Shown here: piece after piece, positions 25,550 to 33,226 of the stretch
Numbering within the stretch: the first letter of the stretch is position 1
How the letters are laid out: each line of letters opens with the position of its first letter
NCBI GenBank assembly: GCA_002363035.1
Contig: DEWA01000004.1
Span: forward strand, 6,714 to 44,784
Length of the DNA stretch: 38,071 bases
From: Verrucomicrobia bacterium UBA3222
GTDB lineage: Bacteria; Verrucomicrobiota; Verrucomicrobiia; Opitutales; UBA9783
Direction of reading: 5' to 3'
Program-made: the position numbers and the translations under genes
The notes under the pieces: model-generated
Databases searched by the model: none
Seen by the model: only the letters and a program-made list of their open reading frames with translations
What the model was told of the DNA's origin: nothing

Positions 25550-25785
25550 GGCGGAGATTGAAGATGCTATCTTCGTGTGTGCTTTAAAATTGGTTTTAAA
25601 TTGAAAATTTGCATCGCTGTTGACTTTTTCGCTTTCCAAAATCATAAAATCTTAAAAGAGTACGTTCTCTCTTTTCTTGCGAACGGTTATATAAAACGGA
25701 GCACGTTGTTGCCTAAAAAAGCCGTCCCGCGCCTTATGCCCAAATTGTTTTGCGCCCTTGTTACCGTGCGTTACCTTAAAATCAA
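25550..25785 (+). other. AT-rich gap with the lpxB promoter
   Basis: AAAAGAG (25654-25660) and CTCTTTT (25669-25675) form a weak hairpin that might end the upstream transcript. The only other signal is the lpxB promoter at the right end. Confidence 0.35.
25750..25777 (+). promoter_or_regulatory. Possible promoter of lpxB
   Basis: TTGCGC (25750-25755), 16 bases, TACCTT (25772-25777), then eight bases to ATG 25786. The same -10 sequence and a similar distance occur at prfB. Confidence 0.45.
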
Positions 25786-26907
25786 ATGGCGGATGTGTTG
25801 GTGGTTGCCGGTGAACCTTCGGGGGATTTGCACGCGTCCGTATTGGTTCGCGAGTTGAAGACGAGGCATCCGAACCTGTCCGTTTGCGCCGTTGGCGGGT
25901 CGAACCTGCAAAAATCCGGCGCGCATTTGCTGTTTAACATGATGTCGCTTTCCGTCGTCGGGCTGGCGGAAGTTATGAAGCACTACGGAACGTTTGTGCG
26001 CTTATTGCGATGGCTGGTACGTTGGGTGCGCGTTTATCAACCGAAGGTTATTTGTTTGGTTGATTTCCCGGGATTTAATTTACGCTTTGCGCAGGCATTG
26101 TATCGGGCGGGATTGAGCAAACAAGCGGGCGGTTCGACATCCGTGTATGGTTACATCGCGCCGCAGATTTGGGCGTGGAAGGCGCGACGTCGGTTTAAAA
26201 TCGCGCGTTGGTTCGATGCGCTGGGCGTCATTTTTCCGTTCGAGGTTGCGTGTTTCGCCGATACAAATTTGAAGGTGAATTTCGTCGGTCATCCGCTGTT
26301 GCGACAAAAAAATCCGTTCCGTTACGACCCGAACGGTCCGCTGTTGCTGTTGCCCGGGAGCCGCCTCGGTGCCGTAACGCGTATTTTCCCGCTTTTAAAA
26401 GAGGCTTTCGGGTATTTAAAGAAAAGTCATCCGTCTCTTCGCGCCATTGTGCCTTTCCCGAACGACAATGTCGGTTCGTACATTAAGAAAAATTTGTCGA
26501 CCGACATCAGTGTCTGCCCGCTGTCGGAGCTCGACGCCGGCGTTTGCGGTGCGCTGATGTCCTCTGGAACGGCTTCGCTACAGGTTGCGCTTGCCGGTAT
26601 CCCGGGCGTGGTTGCCTATCGCGCGCACCCGATGACGTTTTTTTTCGGGAAGCGTCTCGTCAAAGTTCCGTACCTGACCATGGCGAACGTGTTGCTTAAA
26701 GAAGAATTTTATCCCGAAACTCTGCAGGATACGCCGTTGCAGGCAACGGTTGTTGCGCAACGGATGGCAACATTCCTGAACGATCCGCAAAAGGCACGTG
26801 TTCGCTTTGAAAACGGAGCGCAACGGCTTAAAGAGATGCTGTCGACATCGCCAAAACATTCGGCGGTCGAGGATGTGGAGCGGTTGCTCGGGATTGGGAA
26901 CGGTTAA
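25786..26907 (+). CDS. lpxB: Lipid A disaccharide synthase LpxB
   Basis: A glycosyltransferase (GT19) that joins UDP-diacylglucosamine and lipid X to make the lipid A disaccharide. MADVLVVAGEPSGDLHAS is the canonical N-terminus. It is followed by VGLAEVMKHY, LVDFPGFNLRFA, YIAPQIWAWKARR, FPFEVACF, VNFVGHPLL, LLPGSRLGAV, MSSGTASLQVAL and VVAYRAHPMTF, all diagnostic LpxB blocks. Length 373 is normal. Presence of this enzyme shows that the organism makes lipopolysaccharide. The gene converges with rfaE2, 13 bases away. Confidence 0.98.
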   Translation: MADVLVVAGEPSGDLHASVLVRELKTRHPNLSVCAVGGSNLQKSGAHLLFNMMSLSVVGLAEVMKHYGTFVRLLRWLVRWVRVYQPKVICLVDFPGFNLRFAQALYRAGLSKQAGGSTSVYGYIAPQIWAWKARRRFKIARWFDALGVIFPFEVACFADTNLKVNFVGHPLLRQKNPFRYDPNGPLLLLPGSRLGAVTRIFPLLKEAFGYLKKSHPSLRAIVPFPNDNVGSYIKKNLSTDISVCPLSELDAGVCGALMSSGTASLQVALAGIPGVVAYRAHPMTFFFGKRLVKVPYLTMANVLLKEEFYPETLQDTPLQATVVAQRMATFLNDPQKARVRFENGAQRLKEMLSTSPKHSAVEDVERLLGIGNG

Positions 26908-26920
26908 AAATGAACAGTAC

Positions 26921-27421
26921 TTATGGTTCTTTCTCAAAAAGCTCCCGAATACGCGCCAACGTTTTTGTCGTGCTCCAATTTGGCAACGGCGGAATGAAAC
27001 GAATGCGTGCGTTGCATTTTTCCAGCATGCGGCGTTCGTTCGGGTTCAAGGTTTCGAGCGAATAATGACCGCTCTTAACGTACACATCGGGCTGGATAAG
27101 TGCCAATTCGCGTGCGCAATCGGTGCCATCGAATAAGATGAGACCGTCAATGCATTGCAGCGCGTTCAGCAGGTATAAGCGCGCCTCCTGCGGATAAATC
27201 GGTCGTGTTGAACCTTTTAATGCACGAACACTTACGTCCGAATTCACCCCGACCCATAGAATATCGCCTTCTTCTTTGGCTTTTACCAATGCATATACGT
27301 GCCCGATGTGCAGCAGATCAAAGCAACCGTTGGTAAAAACCAAGGCTTGATTATTTTGGCGTAACTGTTCGCGCTTGGCGGTGATATCCGAAAATGCGAT
27401 TCGTTTGGAAATCGGAAGCAC
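26921..27421 (-). CDS. rfaE2: Heptose 1-phosphate adenylyltransferase (RfaE2/HldE C-terminal type)
   Basis: Activates D-glycero-beta-D-manno-heptose 1-phosphate with ATP for inner-core lipopolysaccharide. The nucleotidyltransferase motif FTNGCFDLLHIGHVYAL contains HxGH. VNSDVSVRALKG, RPIYPQEARLYLLNALQCID and the YVKSGHYSLETLNPNER region, where the usual ISTTKTL end appears as WSTTKTLARI, are family features. At 166 residues it is the stand-alone transferase without the kinase domain found in bifunctional HldE. The start is GTG at 27421. A CATACT box ends six bases upstream but has no recognisable -35 partner. Confidence 0.93.
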   Translation of the reverse strand: MLPISKRIAFSDITAKREQLRQNNQALVFTNGCFDLLHIGHVYALVKAKEEGDILWVGVNSDVSVRALKGSTRPIYPQEARLYLLNALQCIDGLILFDGTDCARELALIQPDVYVKSGHYSLETLNPNERRMLEKCNARIRFIPPLPNWSTTKTLARIRELFEKEP

Positions 27422-27541
27422 ACCCTAAGTATGAAGTTTATCGTGGAAGAGGCGACGTTTTTATTCAAAACATCCTTCGACGTACTCCGTATTTAAAAAA
27501 ACGGGAGGTTTTGGAATGTTTTAATATTTTGCGTATAAAAC

Positions 27542-28375
27542 CTACTCCACATCCATCACGCTGTCTTTTTGAACGGGTATTTGGATGTTTGTGCCCGAAT
27601 ATATCGGCAAATCCACATCTTTCACATACTCGATATTTACGATGGGTGTGTGGCTCAACCTAGCGAACTGCACCGTATCCTTGTTTATGTCATAAATGAA
27701 AACAGGGCAAAAACTCAAAAGTGCATGGTGTGTCTCGCCTTTTTCCATTGTTACAACCGCATGTTTAAACCACCACGAAACCGCTAAAATTCCGTTTGCA
27801 TCATTGAGAATGTTTAACCTGAGGAATGCGCTTTTGAGCAATTGCGAATTCTCGGATACTTTGAGAAACTTTTTGAGCTTATTCCTATTGGCATCATCGG
27901 ATCCGTTGATGAACTTTTCGAATGCCTCTTTCCCCAGAAGCATATTCAAAAAATCCTTGCTCATGAGAACGGCAATGAATGCTTTCACACGATCTTTCAT
28001 CGCCGACTCCAAAGATGGGAATTGTGCGTCCGTTTGTTGGCTTATATCCTCTGTTGAGGTGATGCGGGTTTTGGAAAATTCGAACGAAAGCTCATCAATT
28101 TCCGGAGAAATATCTTTGAACGAAGGTTCGTCAATTTTCGGAGAAGTATCTTCGGACGAAAGTTTGTCAATTTTTGGCGAAGTATTCCAAAAGTGTTGCA
28201 GATTTTTTTTATTCCGAAGATTTTGATATTCCTGTTGAATATTTTTGAGCTTCTGCAGCACATGTGTCACTGTATCGGAACCGTAGAAGGAATAATTATC
28301 TGCACGTGCAGAGCCGATGCAGGTTGCAAAACATATACAAATCGATGTTTTGACGAATGAGGTTCCAACCTTCAT
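27542..28375 (-). CDS. Secreted protein of unknown function with 12-residue repeats
   Basis: A 277-residue protein with a signal peptide (TSICICFATCIGSARA, likely cut after Ala25). Residues 65-100 are three imperfect repeats of TSPKIDELSFED type. After that comes a mixed alpha/beta domain (AMKDRVKAFIAVLMSKDFLNM, AVSWWFKHAVVTMEKGETHHA) with no family I recognise. It is AT-richer than its neighbours and flanked by intergenic DNA, which suggests a lineage-specific or recently acquired gene. A promoter precedes it. Export is predicted; the destination (periplasm, surface or medium) is not. Confidence 0.75.
   Translation of the reverse strand: MKVGTSFVKTSICICFATCIGSARADNYSFYGSDTVTHVLQKLKNIQQEYQNLRNKKNLQHFWNTSPKIDKLSSEDTSPKIDEPSFKDISPEIDELSFEFSKTRITSTEDISQQTDAQFPSLESAMKDRVKAFIAVLMSKDFLNMLLGKEAFEKFINGSDDANRNKLKKFLKVSENSQLLKSAFLRLNILNDANGILAVSWWFKHAVVTMEKGETHHALLSFCPVFIYDINKDTVQFARLSHTPIVNIEYVKDVDLPIYSGTNIQIPVQKDSVMDVE
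28076..28183 (-). repeat. Three 36-bp tandem coding repeats
   Basis: Codons 65-76, 77-88 and 89-100 of the secreted protein encode the related peptides TSPKIDKLSSED, TSPKIDEPSFKD and ISPEIDELSFEF. The DNA units are similar but not identical, so the duplication is not very recent. Confidence 0.85.
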
Positions 28376-28396
28376 ACAACCAAATCGGAAGAAATT

Positions 28397-28424
28397 TTTA
28401 TAAAAAATTCAAGAAAGAAAGCAA
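28397..28424 (-). promoter_or_regulatory. Promoter of the secreted repeat protein
   Basis: TTGCTT (28424-28419), 16 bases and TATAAA (28402-28397). The -35 box is identical to those of gspG and floA. Predicted leader about 14 bases. Confidence 0.6.
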
Positions 28425-28442
28425 AATACGAAAAAAATACCG

Positions 28443-28480
28443 ATTAAAGAACGCCCGAGCTTCTGCCAAATCCCAGGCGT
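28443..28480 (-). terminator. Possible terminator after the ABC importer genes
   Basis: On the minus strand ACGCCTGGG (28480-28472) pairs with CTCGGGCGT (28459-28451), nine pairs including two G-T, with a 12-base loop, followed by TCTTTAATC. The T run is short and broken. Confidence 0.5.
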
Positions 28481-28508
28481 GTGTTTAAGAAGCGTCGGGA
28501 GAACCGTG

Positions 28509-30188
28509 TTATTTGCCTTCCGTCGCAATTTCAAAGGCTTCTTTGTATTGTCTGCAAAAACGCTTCGTCAGTTCCGTTTCCAGCTCCACTTGGGCGCGCG
28601 TGTTTTTGGCTTTTACAAGCGGATTGTAGGTCTCCGAAATCCAATCGTACGTCAGTTCGTGAAAATCCGTCATTACCGACAGGGCGCGTTCGGCAACATC
28701 GGTGCGACCTTCGTTTTGTGCTTCGAAAATCGCTTTCCATGCGCGCGTCAGTTCCGTGTAGGGATGCATGAACAGAACTTTGGATAAAAATCGAATTGCT
28801 CCGAATGCCGATCCCGTCCAATCGGCGCGGTAGATAAACACGTTTTCGGCATCGTACGGGTTCATGTCCGGTGCCGATTGAAACTTCTTTTTGGACGCGG
28901 TGTAAAAATCTTTGCGCACCGGCGTGCGATGCACCGCGTGGTAAATCGGTTGATGCGAACGCAGGAGGTTTGTTTCGTCGGATGTTGCTTCGGCTGACGG
29001 ATTCGTTTTCGAACGAAGCTTAAATCCCATACGATCCTGCCCCTCTTCCGAATGAATATACTCGATAAAACGTTGTGCGACTTCGCGGTTGGGAGCACCG
29101 CGAAGCAACCCGATCGGATCCGGCGACCAACAGGCACCGTTCTTCGGCACGATGAATCGAACGCGATCCCTTCCGCCGCGCGCCGACGTTTCGGCGCGTT
29201 GATGATAACCGTAAAAATGAACCACCACACCCGCGGCGCAGTTCCCCTGGTTAACATCCCAAACGGTCGCAATCGAATTGTCGGTAAAGTAGCGCGCATT
29301 CGCCATAATCTTTTGAATAAGTCTGAACCCGCGTGTCCATCCGATGCCGAGCGCTTTTCGCAATTCCTCTTTCGAAAGTTCTGCGATCGGTTTGTCGGGA
29401 AAGTGTTCGTCGCATGCCTGTTGCATCTGCTGTTGAAGAAGCATTTCGAAGCACTTTACCACCACGCTGCTTTGAACGGGATCCACCATCGCAATTTGGT
29501 GATAAAAAGCGGGTTTTGCCAAATCACTCCATCGTTGCGGTGCTTCAATTCCCAAATCCTTCAACCGATCGGTGTTATACATAATGCCGAACGTCGATAA
29601 AACCGCCGGCATCCACTTGCCTTCCGCGTCATACAGAGCATCTCCCGCCAGTTCTTTCGGAATAATGTTTTCGTTAAACCATTCGGGATGCCGTTGCAAT
29701 AAATCGCACGGTACTAAAATACCGGCGGTTGCCATTTTTTTGAATTCCGTTACGCCGCCGCCGAAAAACAGATCCATGCCGCAACCGACGTTCGAAGCAA
29801 GAAAGGCTTCGCGTGCTTCCTTTCCGAGTGCGCTTTTGGGACTTTGCTGATTGTAATTCGATTTCGCCTCATGCGTCCACGACCGATGCAAATCCTGCGT
29901 CCAGTGATTTTTAAAGGCATTTTCGTAGGAAGTATTCAACAACCGAACTACGTTTCCCGTACTTCCGGGCGCACGCCAATCGACGTTCACGGTGCGCCCC
30001 GTTTGTTTTTGATACCACTCGCGAAAACCGACTTCAAGCTCCAGACGAATGGCTTCGTTGTTGGGAGTGACAATGACAACGGTATCGTCCGTCTGTTCCG
30101 TCAGGCGAATGCCCGGACGCCGCAACAGAAACGGCAATACAATCACCGCAACGATGGCGAGCAGGATGAGGATAATTTTGCGTTTCAT
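28509..30188 (-). CDS. ABC importer substrate-binding protein (iron(III)/polyamine type)
   Basis: A 559-residue periplasmic binding protein held by an uncleaved or signal N-terminal helix (KIILILLAIVAVIVLPFLL). The fold resembles type 2 binding proteins for ferric ions and small organic ligands: VVIVTPNNEAIRLELEVGFREWYQK, VDWRAPGSTGNVVRLL, DLFFGGGVTEFKKMATAGIL and GIMYNTDRLKDLG. It is longer than FbpA or PotD, with a distinctive C-terminal part (HELTYDWISETYNPL). Its ATG overlaps the stop of the ATPase gene (TAATG). The substrate cannot be named from sequence. Confidence 0.88.
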   Translation of the reverse strand: MKRKIILILLAIVAVIVLPFLLRRPGIRLTEQTDDTVVIVTPNNEAIRLELEVGFREWYQKQTGRTVNVDWRAPGSTGNVVRLLNTSYENAFKNHWTQDLHRSWTHEAKSNYNQQSPKSALGKEAREAFLASNVGCGMDLFFGGGVTEFKKMATAGILVPCDLLQRHPEWFNENIIPKELAGDALYDAEGKWMPAVLSTFGIMYNTDRLKDLGIEAPQRWSDLAKPAFYHQIAMVDPVQSSVVVKCFEMLLQQQMQQACDEHFPDKPIAELSKEELRKALGIGWTRGFRLIQKIMANARYFTDNSIATVWDVNQGNCAAGVVVHFYGYHQRAETSARGGRDRVRFIVPKNGACWSPDPIGLLRGAPNREVAQRFIEYIHSEEGQDRMGFKLRSKTNPSAEATSDETNLLRSHQPIYHAVHRTPVRKDFYTASKKKFQSAPDMNPYDAENVFIYRADWTGSAFGAIRFLSKVLFMHPYTELTRAWKAIFEAQNEGRTDVAERALSVMTDFHELTYDWISETYNPLVKAKNTRAQVELETELTKRFCRQYKEAFEIATEGK

Positions 30189-31414
30189 TACGGTTGGAGG
30201 ACGATGACGTCATCCACTTTGACGTTTGCAAACAATCCCTGCCGCAACGCGTGATCGAGGTGCTTCGGATTGAGTTCGGAAATTTTCAGCGTTATGCCGT
30301 TCTTGACGAAATCATAGCGCGCCACTTCGCCGTAGTAGACGGTTTGCCCGATGATGCCGTCGGTGGAATTCTCCGTCATGCCGTACGGTTTCAGTTTAAT
30401 CGCCTCGGGACGAACCGAGAGCGTGACTTTTTCACCGACCTTTGGCAGCGGACGGTCAAAATGCCATACGCCGCGATAGGTGCCCAGTTCCGTTTGTACC
30501 AATACCTCTGGAGCCAGTTTGGTTTCCGTCGATTGCGAAGCATCGGCGAGATCGTCCAACGAAAAATCTTCCTCATCGACGGTTCCCGCGTGCGATGTTG
30601 CGCCGTTCCCGTTAAGCGAAACCAACGTACTTCCCTGGCGCAAATAAGGTGCCGCATCGGCATCGGGTTTTCGATACGGCAACACCGTCCCGGGAATAAA
30701 GTTGGTTTCGCCCAAAAAGTGCGCGACAAAACGGTTTTGAGGATGCTTATAAACTTCAATCGGCGTCCCGATTTGCTCGATGTGACCTTTGGAAAAAATT
30801 GCCATTCGATCGGCGATGGATAAGGCTTCCGTTTGGTCGTGCGTCACGTAGACGGTCGTTAATTTAAATTCCTTGCAGATGCGACGAATTTCGGTGCGCA
30901 TTTCGATACGCAGTTTCGCATCCAGGTTCGATAAAGGTTCGTCCAGAAGCAAACATTTTGGATGAATTGCCAGCGCGCGCGCCAACGCCACCCGTTGCTG
31001 CTGACCGCCGGAAAGTTCGTTCGGTTTGCGCTCCGCATAGGCATCCATTTGTACCGAGCACAAGACTTCTTCAACCTTCGCCTTGATTTCGTTCGCCGGC
31101 AGCTTCTTCTGTTGTAGCCCGAAGGCAACATTCTGCGCCACCGTCATGTGTGGCCACAGCGCGTAATTCTGAAAAACCATCCCGGTTCCGCGTTTGTGCG
31201 GCGGGCGCGACGAAACTTCTTTATCACCAAAAAAAATGCACCCTTCGTCGGGTGCATAAAAGCCGGCCAGCAATCGCAGTAACGTTGTTTTACCGCATCC
31301 GCTTGGTCCCAGGAGAAAGAACAACTCACCGCTTTTAACGGAAAAATTAATATCATCCAACGCTGTTGTATTTCCGAAGCGCTTTGTGAGGTGTTCGACA
31401 CGAATGTCGACCAT
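30188..31414 (-). CDS. ABC importer ATPase (FbpC/PotA type)
   Basis: The ATP-binding subunit of the same importer. Walker A GPSGCGKTT (36-44), Q-loop MVFQNYALWPHMTVAQNVAFG, signature LSGGQQQRVALARALA, Walker B LLLDEPLSNLD and H-loop VTHDQTEALSIADRMAIF, then a TOBE-type regulatory domain. The TOBE region contains an acidic insertion (VDEEDFSLDDLADASQ). GAGG lies before the ATG. No permease gene is on either side: the upstream 270 bases have none, and downstream is the binding protein. Confidence 0.95.
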   Translation of the reverse strand: MVDIRVEHLTKRFGNTTALDDINFSVKSGELFFLLGPSGCGKTTLLRLLAGFYAPDEGCIFFGDKEVSSRPPHKRGTGMVFQNYALWPHMTVAQNVAFGLQQKKLPANEIKAKVEEVLCSVQMDAYAERKPNELSGGQQQRVALARALAIHPKCLLLDEPLSNLDAKLRIEMRTEIRRICKEFKLTTVYVTHDQTEALSIADRMAIFSKGHIEQIGTPIEVYKHPQNRFVAHFLGETNFIPGTVLPYRKPDADAAPYLRQGSTLVSLNGNGATSHAGTVDEEDFSLDDLADASQSTETKLAPEVLVQTELGTYRGVWHFDRPLPKVGEKVTLSVRPEAIKLKPYGMTENSTDGIIGQTVYYGEVARYDFVKNGITLKISELNPKHLDHALRQGLFANVKVDDVIVLQP

Positions 31415-31425
31415 ATTCCTCTTTT

Positions 31426-31454
31426 CTCGTACCCGAACGGCGGAATGTCGTCAA
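31426..31454 (-). promoter_or_regulatory. Possible promoter of the ABC importer genes
   Basis: TTGACG (31454-31449), 17 bases, TACGAG (31431-31426) and 11 bases to the ATG, with a GAGG ribosome site inside that short distance. Confidence 0.45.
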
Positions 31455-31687
31455 ATGTTTTTTGAAAAATCGAGAGGGTATGAAGAAAAAATTGTCGTGG
31501 GAAAGCAGGGGAAATCGGGTATTTTTGATGAAACCGCATGCGTATGTTGCGAATGGCGTGTTGAATTTTTTCGAAGTGTGTAAAAATTTATGGAAGTGCT
31601 CTATATTGCCCCGTATGCCTGTGCCCGATTTCGAAATTCCGCGTATGAAGTTTTTTTGAAATTTATATTACAAACCAGGAAGGACTT

Positions 31688-32023
31688 TTATTTGCCTTTG
31701 TTGTCGGATTTTGATTTTTTCCGTGCGAAGCAGTATGTTAAAATAACGGCGAGAAGAACAAAAATAAGCGTTTTCGGCAGAAAAATACTTGTATTTTCAA
31801 AGTTAACATAACGGCTCTGCAAGGCGACATTGAGGGTCGTATTATGCGTGCGCACCGTATTCTCTTTTATCCTTCCCGCCCTTGCCTTTTCGACACCCTT
31901 ACTCAGCCCTCCTCCCGGCACCGGTACACCACCCGTACCTACGCCGACGCCTACGGCTACGGCTCCTAATTTAATCCAACCCGGCAATTTGCCGGATTCC
32001 GACCTTTTATGATATTTATTCAT
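31688..32023 (-). CDS. Small Gly-rich membrane protein of unknown function
   Basis: From ATG 32023 the 111-residue product has a Lys-rich start and a Gly/Val-rich segment (LGAVAVGVGVGTGGVPVPGGG). A polar linker follows, then a clear C-terminal membrane helix (TLIFVLLAVILTYCFARKK) and a basic tail. The ATG overlaps the TGA of the upstream beta-helix remnant (ATGA), as if the two were once coupled. An ATG at 32035 is an alternative start. I know no family for it. Since its partner is broken, it may itself be a remnant. Confidence 0.5.
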   Translation of the reverse strand: MNKYHKRSESGKLPGWIKLGAVAVGVGVGTGGVPVPGGGLSKGVEKARAGRIKENTVRTHNTTLNVALQSRYVNFENTSIFLPKTLIFVLLAVILTYCFARKKSKSDNKGK

Positions 32024-32535
32024 AGATTTAGACATAAATTTTCCATAAAATATCCGTTGTGCGAACAACCACCCTTGGAACCGCCTTTAACGGTTCCGCA
32101 ATTTTTGATGAAGACGGATTGCGCGATAACGGTTCCGTTGATCAGGAAGTTGTGTGCATTTTGGAGCACGAAGTTGTTTGCAGTGAGGATTTGTCCTTTT
32201 TCGATCGCAACGGTCGTGTCGGCATGAACATGCAAATTTGCGCGAACGTCACCGCCGCAAAGGATGATTATATCCTCTCGGTCGCATTAAACAAGGAAGC
32301 TTCCGAGGTAAAAGTTGAACGCATCATGCGTAACGATGAGCATCCGCATGACGCTTCCGGTTTCAAATTGCTCGAAGACGATATGACCGTCTTGTTCCCG
32401 TCGGTAAGAAAAACAATCCCGTTTACGGGCATTTTCCGCGATGACGGTTACAAGTCCGTCATTTTTTCACACAGCCAGTCGACAGATTTCGCCGGCATCG
32501 GCGAAGCGACACAAATCAGAACAATTTTCCGACAT
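32020..32535 (-). pseudogene. Degraded beta-helix (autotransporter passenger-like) protein gene
   Basis: The minus strand encodes, in pieces, a relative of the intact beta-helix protein at 34466-35629. One frame reads a signal-peptide-like start (RKIVLICVASPMPAKSVDW), is cut by TAA at 32450-32448, then resumes as ISSSSNLKPEASCGCSSLRM to another TAA at 32270. A second frame continues ILCGGDVRANLHVHADTTVA and TVIAQSVFIKNCGTVKGGSK to the TGA at 32020. These match GDSSICGCIRDM, LNLCGGYFADTLLLEKIDCPV and CSTVENGG of the intact paralogue in order. The ATG at 32535 needs a one-base deletion to reach the signal-peptide frame. There are therefore two frameshifts and one stop, and the 3' half is missing. 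Confidence 0.7.
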
Positions 32536-32741
32536 CTTATACACCACTATCCGAATGCTTTTTTTGTCAAGCTTTTTTACACTTTTTTAAAAAAAACTTG
32601 CGGAGGGTATAGAAGTGGAGGTAGGGATACAAAAGGGAGCCGTCCGTCTCTTACGGCTGAAGCGAGGTTTTAGGACTCTAGGATGCTTTTATACTAAATA
32701 GAAGCGGAGGGCAAGGAAAAAAGACATTAAGGAGTAAAGCG

Positions 32742-32779
32742 GGGCAATAAATTTGCGAGAGTTCTCTTTATTATTGCCC
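32742..32779 (-). terminator. Inverted repeat at the end of the truB remnant
   Basis: GGGCAATAA and TTATTGCCC (32742-32750 and 32771-32779) form a perfect nine-pair stem; the loop also contains GAGAA/TTCTC. The stem includes the stop codon of the truB remnant. No T run follows, so termination is uncertain. Confidence 0.35.
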
Positions 32780-33184
32780 GTTAAAATCTTCCGCCGGTAC
32801 AAGATATTTCTTCAATAACGCGGGCTTTTCAAGCAACGCGTCGAGCGGTACGGCTTGTTCGACGGAGAAATTGCCACTGTGTGTGCGACGTAATTGCGCC
32901 AAATGCCCGCCACAGTTGAGCCTGAAACCGATGTCGTGCGCTAATGAACGGATGTAGGTGCCTTTGGAACAACACACGCGAAGATGAAGATTCGGTGCGT
33001 CGTAATTTAAAAGATCACATTGGGAGATGGTGATGAAGGTCGGAGAGGAGACAGGGTAATTCTCAGTCGTTTCGATACTGTTTGAGCAACGCAGAAAAAC
33101 GCAATTAAAGCCAATCCGTTTGCAAAAGACAATATCCGCCATATCCAACGGCGGATTAAACCGGTCGTCCCTTCCGCTTAACAC
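32771..33184 (-). pseudogene. truB: C-terminal remnant of tRNA pseudouridine-55 synthase TruB
   Basis: The 137-codon frame contains the C-terminal TruB block nearly intact: LHLRVCCSKGTYIRSLAHDIGFRLNCGGHLAQLRRTHSGNFSVEQA. The N-terminal catalytic part, including the GHAGTLDPLATG loop with the essential Asp, is absent. The residues before the match (VFCKRIGFNCVFLRCSN) do not fit the family. Upstream lies the 5' end of prfB on the other strand, so the truncation point is near 33185-33227. TruB is normally 230-300 residues and could not act without its Asp. An intact copy may exist elsewhere. Confidence 0.75.
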
Positions 33185-33191
33185 TTCCGCC

Positions 33192-33220
33192 TTGCTCTCG
33201 TTCCTCCTCCTTCCTACCTT
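33192..33220 (+). promoter_or_regulatory. Promoter of prfB
   Basis: TTGCTC (33192-33197), 17 bases, TACCTT (33215-33220) and six bases to GTG 33227. No Shine-Dalgarno sequence. Same geometry and same -10 box as lpxB. Confidence 0.5.
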
Positions 33221-33226
33221 GAATGT

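Noticed and set aside
32536..32570. TTGACA...TATAAG as promoter for the beta-helix pseudogene
   Set aside because: The boxes are 23 bases apart, too far for a standard sigma70 promoter; it may be the decayed original.
32059..32673. Plus-strand open frame of 204 codons
   Set aside because: It lies opposite the beta-helix pseudogene. The minus-strand pieces match a real paralogue in order, while the plus-strand product has no signal peptide, ribosome site or recognisable motif.
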